Source: Lachnospiraceae bacterium UBA938
GTDB taxonomy: Bacteria; Bacillota; Clostridia; Lachnospirales; Lachnospiraceae
Length of the DNA stretch: 54,079 nucleotides
Assembly: GCA_002293475.1 (NCBI GenBank)
Contig: DBDG01000041.1
Span: forward strand, 1-54,079
Reading direction: 5' to 3'
Shown here: one piece after another, positions 5,937-13,700 of the stretch
Numbering within the stretch: the stretch's first letter is position 1
Layout of the letters: each line of letters starts with the position of its first letter
Notes under the pieces: generated by a model
Told to the model about the DNA's origin: nothing
What the model saw: the letters and a program-made list of their open reading frames with translations, nothing else
The model's database searches: none
Position numbers and translations under genes: made by a program

Positions 5937-7684
5937 ATGATCTCTTGCCTCCATTGCTCCAGTTTGTCTTCTTTTCCCAGTGCCGTCAGCCATCCTTCCA
6001 GCTGGGGATCAAGATTTCTTTCCCCATCCAGCATCAAATGGGCAAAATCCTTAAAACTATCATATGAACCCTGGATCATTTCCTTTACATAAGTAGTAAA
6101 GCCGGACATCGTCTTAAATCTTCTGCCCGCTATCATGATTTCTGGCTCTCCCGATAACAAAAAGCCGCATATATAAAGATATTTGAGTTTATCACGCCGC
6201 TTGTAATGGGAACGGTAGGAAGCCTCAACCCCCTTTAGCGCCTCCAGCATGCCCTTTTCCCCCGCTTCCATCCGCTCTATATAGGCCGACAGCAGCCGGT
6301 TCTCTAAGATACTGCCCCAGAACTCACTTTCACCATACTCTTTATCCGGATTATCATCTGCCTGCCCGGGCTGCTCAGGCGTCTTTAGCCCGTCCTCTTC
6401 TGTATCAAGCCCGCTTCCTTGCTCCTGAAGGGAGGCAACCATCGCCCGGCCCAGTTCCGGCAGTCCGCTAAATACCTCACCCCGCCAGAAAAATTCTCTT
6501 GTTTTTCCGCTTAGAAGATATAGGGTCTGCCAGTACAGAATCTCTTCTTTTCCGAACTGCCGCGCCGCTTCTTCCTGGGCATCATAGCAATAACCAGCGG
6601 CCTGTAGGTCAAAAGTCTTGAAATAAGCCGACAATATCCCTCTGAACAGCTGCTTTTTGCCTTCCTCCCAAAACTCCACAAGCGCATATATCAGTTCCTG
6701 TTTATCAATATAGGTGGTTCCCCCGATCGTATAAGGCGGTATCCCTCCGGTCTCGCGCAGGCCTTGACCGGGAACCATCATTTTGTCCCCAGTACACCAT
6801 CTTTTTACCTCTTCATATCCCCATCTCCGGTTGGGATTAGCTTTGTCTTTTCGATTGGTGATATCATAGTAAGTCAGCGCGCTGATCAGATCCTTTAAGT
6901 CTCCCGGCATTTCCTTCGGGAACGGGATCTTCTGTACTGACACATAACGTTCGATCTCTTCCGGCTCCATGTTCCGAAAGGGAGCCGTTCCGCAGAACAG
7001 CTCATAGATCGTAACGCCCAGTGAATAATAATCAGATTCTTCTAGATACAGGTTACGGAAAGTTTCTGGCGCCGAATATTCCGGTGTCATCCCCGTCCTG
7101 GTCATTACTATGGTATTGCCTTCCTCCTTCATGGAACTGATGCCAAAGTCGATCAGTACTACCTGATCCTGCTCGGCTGTCAGCATAATGTTGGAAGGCT
7201 TTAGATCCTTATGGATGATGTCGGCGTCATGTAGTACGCGGAGCCCCTCGTTCAGGCAAGGGATGATAACGCTTTTTAGCTTCTCATATTCAAAACGCTT
7301 TCCTTGCAGGCTCCCATACTTGTAAAAAGGCAGGATCTCCACAAAACAGCCGTCCACCAGCCCAGTTTCGTAGACCATGGCCACGTAGGGAGAATCCAGC
7401 TTCTTTACTGTGTCCGCCACCTCCGTCTTGATTGAGCGGCTCCCCCGGTATATCTTGGCAACATAAGCCTCGCCTTCACACCGGCAGACATACAGATCAG
7501 CTTCTCCGGTAGCGACATCCATCTTATGGCTTACCGTATATTTCCCGCAAATTATGGTGCCGGCACCGATCTTTCCCGTTGACGTCATCAGCTGATTCAG
7601 CACGGTCGGATTTTCATATAAGATTTGTTCTGCGGCAGTTTCCCGGTTCAGGACGGTAAAACTGCCCTCATCAATATTCTGCAA
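5933..7684 (-). CDS. Hanks-type Ser/Thr protein kinase, soluble
   Basis: In this 583-residue protein the kinase domain spans about 42-300. The ATP lysine is in VAKIY (K77), the catalytic loop is HKDLKPSN (158-165) with D160, the magnesium DFG is at 179-181 and the APE motif at 205-207; the activation loop holds TRTGMTPEY. All key residues are present, so it should be active. Unlike PrkC/PknB it has no transmembrane span and no PASTA repeats. Residues 300-583 are helical, with a segment IMIAGRRFKT near the end that resembles the N-terminus of the neighbouring sortase. The start is TTG with GGGGAGG eight bases upstream. No partner PP2C phosphatase gene is seen in the window. Confidence 0.92.
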   Translation of the reverse strand: MQNIDEGSFTVLNRETAAEQILYENPTVLNQLMTSTGKIGAGTIICGKYTVSHKMDVATGEADLYVCRCEGEAYVAKIYRGSRSIKTEVADTVKKLDSPYVAMVYETGLVDGCFVEILPFYKYGSLQGKRFEYEKLKSVIIPCLNEGLRVLHDADIIHKDLKPSNIMLTAEQDQVVLIDFGISSMKEEGNTIVMTRTGMTPEYSAPETFRNLYLEESDYYSLGVTIYELFCGTAPFRNMEPEEIERYVSVQKIPFPKEMPGDLKDLISALTYYDITNRKDKANPNRRWGYEEVKRWCTGDKMMVPGQGLRETGGIPPYTIGGTTYIDKQELIYALVEFWEEGKKQLFRGILSAYFKTFDLQAAGYCYDAQEEAARQFGKEEILYWQTLYLLSGKTREFFWRGEVFSGLPELGRAMVASLQEQGSGLDTEEDGLKTPEQPGQADDNPDKEYGESEFWGSILENRLLSAYIERMEAGEKGMLEALKGVEASYRSHYKRRDKLKYLYICGFLLSGEPEIMIAGRRFKTMSGFTTYVKEMIQGSYDSFKDFAHLMLDGERNLDPQLEGWLTALGKEDKLEQWRQEII

Positions 7685-7711
7685 CTACAAAACCTCCCCG
7701 CTGTTTCCTCT

Positions 7712-7740
7712 ACTATAACATATCCGGAATAAATTGTACA
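7712..7740 (-). promoter_or_regulatory. Promoter of the kinase-FHA-Clp operon
   Basis: On the minus strand TGTACA (7740-7735) and TATAGT (7717-7712) are separated by 17 bases, about 28 bases before the TTG start. It would let the six signalling genes be expressed apart from the surface-protein genes upstream. Confidence 0.55.
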
Positions 7741-7746
7741 TGTCGG

Positions 7747-7884
7747 TTACATTACATTGCCTTGTCCAAAAACAGCATCCAGTATATGGGGAATAAGCAT
7801 GATATTTTTATTACTGCTAATATTAGAATTCCAGAGCAATTGGCCTGCTTTGTCATATACTTCTACACGGTCGCCGCGCACCAT
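7747..7884 (-). CDS. Small hypothetical protein (45 residues)
   Basis: An open frame from ATG 7884 to TAA 7747 reads MVRGDRVEVYDKAGQLLWNS and ends with HILDAVFGQGNVM. The composition is protein-like, with a beta-rich start. However, the ATG lacks a good ribosome site; the visible GGAG upstream (7916-7919) serves another frame that begins ATGAATGTT and closes after 14 codons. Either the start is further up and a base has been lost, or this is a remnant. It matches no family I know. Confidence 0.3.
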   Translation of the reverse strand: MVRGDRVEVYDKAGQLLWNSNISSNKNIMLIPHILDAVFGQGNVM

Positions 7885-7937
7885 ATTGCTTGATCTGTAA
7901 CATTCATATTCTGTCTCCTACGCAAAAGTATTTATAT

Positions 7938-7978
7938 TATAATATCTTTTTATAATATCTTTTTATAATATCTTTTTT
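7938..7978. repeat. Three 13-bp tandem repeats at the end of a surface-protein gene
   Basis: TATAATATCTTTT occurs three times in a row, spanning the last codons of the BspA-like gene (KKIL-stop) and the bases after it. Slippage would shift where the protein ends by only a few residues. Confidence 0.8.
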
Positions 7979-10752
7979 AAGACGTCTTCTTTGTTTCTCT
8001 CGCGTTGAAAACAGAGTACGACTGCCGTGCAAAACAGGCCAAATGCCAGAAACCATTTAGGATGGAGGAAGTCACCGGTATCCGGCGAAGCGTCTCTTTG
8101 TCCGGACAGTGATCCAATCACCGTCCGGCCATCAGCCGCCGCTAGGGTGCCGCCATACTGGTAGATACCGTAAGCGGAAAAATGTCCGGCGGTAAACCGG
8201 ATGACCTCTTTCTCACCGATACTGTCGATCTGATGGGGTACTTCTTCCAGCTGCCCGTTGGCGTCCACGCATACGACATGGAGATTTCCGGTTCCGAGAT
8301 TAGCGGGCCAGGGAATGACGATCTCGGCATGTTGTTTGCCCAGCTTGGTCACTTGGGCATTGCCGGACTGTTGGTAAAGGCTGATGTCAAAAGCCAGCAA
8401 GCTGACCGGCTCCTGATTGCCATAAAGACTTTGATAGGCCTTGGTGATCTGATCCGCAGCACTGTCGGAATCCACGATTTTGAGGATATATCCTCCGCTT
8501 TCTCCCGGTATGTCCGCACTTGCGACACCGTCATCAGTCAGGTGACGACTGCTGATGCGGACGGCGATCCCTTCTCCGGCGGCCGCCGTTTCTGACGCAC
8601 CCTCCCTTATGACGGTTCCGTCGGTCAGGCAGACCGTCCCGTTAAACCCCAGCAGTGACCCGTCGAGAACCGTATCAGTCAGTTCAATATCCGCATCCGA
8701 AACATATGCCGTTTCCATATCACCGAATACCCAGTCGCGATAAGCGTCATTGGCCAGCCGCATCGCGGTTTTTTCGGCTGATATCTGCGGCAGCTTGCTG
8801 CCTGTAAAAGTCACGGAACCGGTGCCGCCTTCCCCTAGATCAAAGGCCCGGAGACCGATATTTTGTACATGTTCCGTAATAACGACCTTGCTTAATATGC
8901 AGTCCTGAAAAGCCCGGTCGCGGATCTCGGTCACCCCTTCGCCGCCGTTAACCGTCTTAAGATTGCGGCAGCCGGCAAAGGCTTCTTCGCCGATAACTGC
9001 AAGGCTCTTAGGCAAGCTGACTACTGTTATCCCCAGGTGATCCTTAAATACTTCGGGAGCGATCCTTTTCACTCCTTCCGGTATGGTCACGACGCTGTTT
9101 TTACCGGAATAAGCCAGCAAAATCCCATCCCCTACGATCAGATAATCCTGTCCTACCTGATTCATCCAGTTCTTCATCCAGGCTGTATGTTCAAATGCGG
9201 AAGGCTCTATCTCAGTAACCGTAGCCGGTATCTCTACCTTCTGCAGATTGTCACAATGATAAAACGCGGCATATCCGATCCGCTCCACCCCAGCGGGAAT
9301 GTTTATCTCCCTTAATCCGGTGCGGGCAAAGGAAAAATCACCGATCTCCTCTATCCCCTGCGGTATCTCGTAAGAAACCAGCTGGGTTTCTTGATAATAA
9401 GCCTGGTCGGCAATAATCCGATCTTCTAGTACAGTATACTTAGGAAAGCCAAATCCTTTTTCATCACTTCCACTCATCAGACTATCCAGTACATCGTTCG
9501 GTGCCCCGCTACTGCCTGAGCCGCCGCCGGAATAAGATTCTGCCTCGCCGCTATTGGCACTTCCGGCATTGTCTAATCCGTCCGTGATCTGCCCTGAGTC
9601 CGGCAGGCCACTGCCCGCACTTCCCGAATGCACGGCAGCGGCATTATCAATAAACACTACGGCTCTTCCCGATACAATGCGGCTTTGCCCCATAAGAGCC
9701 CTATCTGTCAGCGGCACTAAAGAGGACGCTTCATCGTCGGCTGTTTCAGCCGGACTGTCAGCAGAATCAGCGTCAACGGTATCATCTGGACTGTCGCCAG
9801 AATCAGCATCTGCCGTATCTTCCGAACGAATAACCACCGGAGCTTCCACTTCGGCCTGTTCGGTCTGCGCCACCTGCGAAACGTCCCGGCCGGCGGCATA
9901 TTCCGCCCCGTAACTGCCTTCCACGACATCAAAATCAACTTTCGGACAGCCGTCAAAAGCCGTATCGTGGATTCTGGATACCGATGACGGAATATTGGTT
10001 TTCTTAAGGTTTACGCAGTTTTCAAAAGCCTTGGCGCCGATGCTGCGGACAAGATGGGATAAGGTTACCTGAGATAGATTGACGCAGTTGGAAAAAGCAT
10101 AGGCCGGCACATCTGTAAGGCTGTTGCCGAACACTACGTTCTTTAAGTAGGGATTGCCCCAGAAAGCATAACCGCGGATCTTTGCTACGCTATCCGGCAT
10201 ATCATAGTTTTCTATCTCATAGCCGGGCAGCAACTGAAAGATTATGGTTTCATCCTTATTATACAGAACGCCGCTCCGGTAAGTAAGGCTGTTATTCCCA
10301 CTGGCGACGGTAATATTCTTAAGGCTGCTGCAGCCGGCGAAAACCCCGCTGCCCAGTTCCCGAAGGCCGCTTCCTATCGTGACGGAAGTAAGATTCGGAC
10401 AGTTACTGAACGCGCCGCTTTCGATTTCTTTAACCGAATCACCGATTACTACGGTGCGCAGGCTGTTACAGTCTGCGAAGGCGGAATTATTGATTTTCTC
10501 CACGTCATTAGCGATAGTTACCTTGACAAGCTCATTATGACCAGAAAAAGAAGCTTCGCCAATAGTCTTTACCTGCGCAGGAACAGACACTGCCTGGTCC
10601 GCAGTGCCGGAGTATTTTACCAGGGTTCTGTTCTCGATCTGAAAGTCCGAAACCGTCTGTGCCGTAACGTCCGATACCGGTATCTGAGTCACTGCTATCG
10701 ACGTTAGTAACAGCAGGGCACTCAGAGTCCGGCGGATCTTTTTTCTGCCCAT
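7963..10752 (-). CDS. BspA-like leucine-rich surface protein with SPDTG sorting signal
   Basis: Started at ATG 10752 (AGGAGA seven bases upstream) it has 929 residues and begins MGRKKIRRTLSALLLLTSIA, a signal peptide with a basic start. Two blocks of BspA/TpLRR-type LRR_5 repeats (patterns like IGEASFSGHNELVKVTI and CPNLTSVTIG) lie near 30-270 and 440-660, separated by a disordered Asp/Ser/Ala-rich stretch with repeats such as DSPDDTVDADSADSP. A beta-rich domain with FDISLY and GHFSAYGIY precedes the end. The C-terminus is SPDTGDFLHPKWFL, a hydrophobic span and a basic tail: a sortase B-type wall signal. The cognate sortase is two genes upstream. LRR_5 proteins commonly bind host or microbial surfaces; the ligand here is unknown. 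Confidence 0.9.
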   Translation of the reverse strand: MGRKKIRRTLSALLLLTSIAVTQIPVSDVTAQTVSDFQIENRTLVKYSGTADQAVSVPAQVKTIGEASFSGHNELVKVTIANDVEKINNSAFADCNSLRTVVIGDSVKEIESGAFSNCPNLTSVTIGSGLRELGSGVFAGCSSLKNITVASGNNSLTYRSGVLYNKDETIIFQLLPGYEIENYDMPDSVAKIRGYAFWGNPYLKNVVFGNSLTDVPAYAFSNCVNLSQVTLSHLVRSIGAKAFENCVNLKKTNIPSSVSRIHDTAFDGCPKVDFDVVEGSYGAEYAAGRDVSQVAQTEQAEVEAPVVIRSEDTADADSGDSPDDTVDADSADSPAETADDEASSLVPLTDRALMGQSRIVSGRAVVFIDNAAAVHSGSAGSGLPDSGQITDGLDNAGSANSGEAESYSGGGSGSSGAPNDVLDSLMSGSDEKGFGFPKYTVLEDRIIADQAYYQETQLVSYEIPQGIEEIGDFSFARTGLREINIPAGVERIGYAAFYHCDNLQKVEIPATVTEIEPSAFEHTAWMKNWMNQVGQDYLIVGDGILLAYSGKNSVVTIPEGVKRIAPEVFKDHLGITVVSLPKSLAVIGEEAFAGCRNLKTVNGGEGVTEIRDRAFQDCILSKVVITEHVQNIGLRAFDLGEGGTGSVTFTGSKLPQISAEKTAMRLANDAYRDWVFGDMETAYVSDADIELTDTVLDGSLLGFNGTVCLTDGTVIREGASETAAAGEGIAVRISSRHLTDDGVASADIPGESGGYILKIVDSDSAADQITKAYQSLYGNQEPVSLLAFDISLYQQSGNAQVTKLGKQHAEIVIPWPANLGTGNLHVVCVDANGQLEEVPHQIDSIGEKEVIRFTAGHFSAYGIYQYGGTLAAADGRTVIGSLSGQRDASPDTGDFLHPKWFLAFGLFCTAVVLCFQRERNKEDVLKKIL

Positions 10753-10793
10753 TGGCCGTTCTCCTAAACTATCTTTTAAGCTATCTTTATTAA

Positions 10794-13700
10794 CTATGCC
10801 GTAATCAAAGTTACTTTCTTGTCTTTTTTCAAAAAGAGCAGTAAAGAGATGCTGGCCAGCCCCATTACCAAGAACCACTTGGGATGGAAGAGATCACCCG
10901 TCTGCGGTGTGTCATCCATTACGCTGGCAGAAAGATTGAGGGTATCCACATAAACCGTATATGGTGAAAAATGGGTTGCGGTAAAGTTAACACAGGGAAT
11001 CCCGTCAATCGTGGTAAAACGGGTACCGAGGTTTTCCAAGATGCCGCCTGTCGCCGCTGCCACCCGGTTATTGCCTGCATAATCGACCAAGTCGCTAGGC
11101 AGGGGCAACGTAATATTGACGGACAGTCCCTCCGTATCGGTAATCTTGGTCGTACCGGTAGAATCGTACAAACTGATGTCCATCGGCAGATAACGGATGC
11201 TGCTGATATCCCCGTATTGATTCTGTAATGCTTCCACTACCGCCGCCGTTGCCGCCGGATCCTCAGTAATCTTGACGACAAAATTGTCCAGCGAACCGTT
11301 TACGGTCGCCGCCGCCAGACCGGTATTGGGTATCCCCGGCTTGCTGACTTCCACCCTGGTGCCGCTGCTGCTTCCGCTGCTGCTGCCAGTGCTGCCGCTA
11401 GAACTGCCGCTGGTGCCGCCTCCCGAGCTTCCCGTCCCCGTACTGGCGGAAAGGGCAGTCTTGTAGGTCGCCGTCACCGTCACATTGCCTGCCGGCATGG
11501 TAAAGGTAGTGGTCGGACTGGTCGCATCAAGGAAGCCGACTCCGGTAGAAGCCGTGGTCCATCTGTCAAATACTCTCCCGTCACCGGCCGCAAAGGCGCT
11601 GATGGTCACTACCGTGCCCGGCGTATAGCTGCCGCTGCCGCTGCCGCCCGAAACCGAAACCGTGTATCTGGTACCATTGGGAGAAGGGCTAGGGCTGGGG
11701 CTGACACTAGGGCTGGGGGAAGATGACCCAGAAGATCCGGAACTGCCGGCCTTTTCATAGAGCGGTATAACCGTCATGTCTTTTACGATGTTCGTAAGGT
11801 CGTTAGGTATCCAGCGCACAAAATTATATCCGCTTATTACCGGCGGTATCGGTTCGTAAAGCGAGCCGCCATGTGCTACTTTCATCTCAACATGAACCGT
11901 TTTGCCGTCTTGTTCATAAAAGGTTACCGTATACATATTGGCGGTATCTTCTAAGTTCTTAACAATAGCAATGATAGTAGTATGCTCTTTGATCGCATTA
12001 TATGGTTTGGACCATTCGATGAAAACGCGGTTTATCCCGGCCAGTTCTTCTTCATAGGCGGCCATTACTTCCTCGCTGGGCGGAATCGCCTCTTCTCCCC
12101 AAGGAACGCGCTGCGTATCAATCAGCGGTATCCCCATATGGTCAAGGAAGTCTACCATGTACCGGTCGTTCATCAGTTCAACGTCAATCCCCATGCCTCT
12201 GGTATCACGGTGATAGACGGCATATTCTTCTGCCGAAGTATCGGCATAGGTCTGGATGATGTGCGACGTGGTCGGATCAGCGGTCTTTGACAGTAGTTTA
12301 AAGGCATCCGTAGCAATATGAACCTCATAGCCTGGTATATAAACATTGAGGCTGTCATTCAGCCCGAAAGCACCCGCTTCGATCCGGCTGACAGATTCCG
12401 GCAAACGGACAGTCCGCAGCACCTTACAGTCATTAAAACAGTCTTCCGGAATGATCTTCAAAAGATCGGCATCCGTAAGGTCAACACGGTTCAGCACGTC
12501 GCAGTCTTCAAACGCGCCTTTAGCTATCTCACTGACATTGACGATCAACGGATCCGTTTCACTGGTGACATAGGACTCTCCTACCAACGCACCGCGGGCG
12601 GAAAGTGTCTGTTCAATACGGTAGCTTTCGTCGGGTTTCCGGGAATAAATAATGCCTTTGTCAACGAGGTATTTTTCATTACCGATCACAATACTTAAAT
12701 TGGAAGCGCCACGGAAAGGTGCCGTACCGATATCCATCAAGGCATCACCTAGCGTCACCTGTTTCAGGCTCTCGCAGCTGTCAAATGCATGCGCCGGCAG
12801 TGACTTGACCGTACTCATGGTGACACTTTCGATCTGATCATTGCCTCTGACCTGCTGTTCATTGGGATGCGCACTGTTAAAGTCGGTGTAGTACCCACTG
12901 AAGAGACCGCTGACAACCGGTATCTCGTTTTCCGTGCTGTTGGCGGGATCCCCCATAATCATGTTGTACTCATCCTGGTTGATATAGGAATCCGCATTAT
13001 TCGGATTAAAATAAACACTGAAATTGGGCCTGTTACTGTTTACCCGGCCATTGCTGGTATCAAAATAGCTTTGGGCATCAATTGAGGTTATGCCCGCCGG
13101 TATGACGATATGCTTCGTTGCGTTAACCATCGCGCTTTCGGTCAGGGAAGCCCGTTCCCAGTCCTGCGGATTAGTATTATTAAAATTATCGATGATACTG
13201 TACGGATTTCTTTCATAGTAAGCCTCAATACCGGTAATCTTATCAGCATCACTGCCGTCACCGTTAGGATCATCAAGGTAAGCCCGGCTCAGCCATGGGC
13301 CATAAAGCGCCGGATTTTCATAAAGAGCCGCTTCCTGATCTGGATCACCGCCCGCCGCCGTAAAGGCCGCGACAAAATCGGTACGCTGCTGATTATATGG
13401 TGAGCCTTCATATAGCTCGGTATAATATCTTTCCATGTTCCTGAGATAGCCTGGGTTATTGGCATCCAGACGGTCAAATTTCGGATAATTCAGCAGCACG
13501 ACTTCTTCGGCATCATTGTCATACATCACCGTTAAAAGCGTCGGCGACAGGCTCTTGTAGAGAATCCGCAGGCCGGTAGGATCGCCGTTGATGTCATAGG
13601 CGATATTGCCCTGAAGCGGATCCATAGCAAAGTCAAACGGGGCATAGCCAAGCTCAATATCCCCGTTGAATATCAGTTTACGGCTGTTGGTCTTGAAAGC

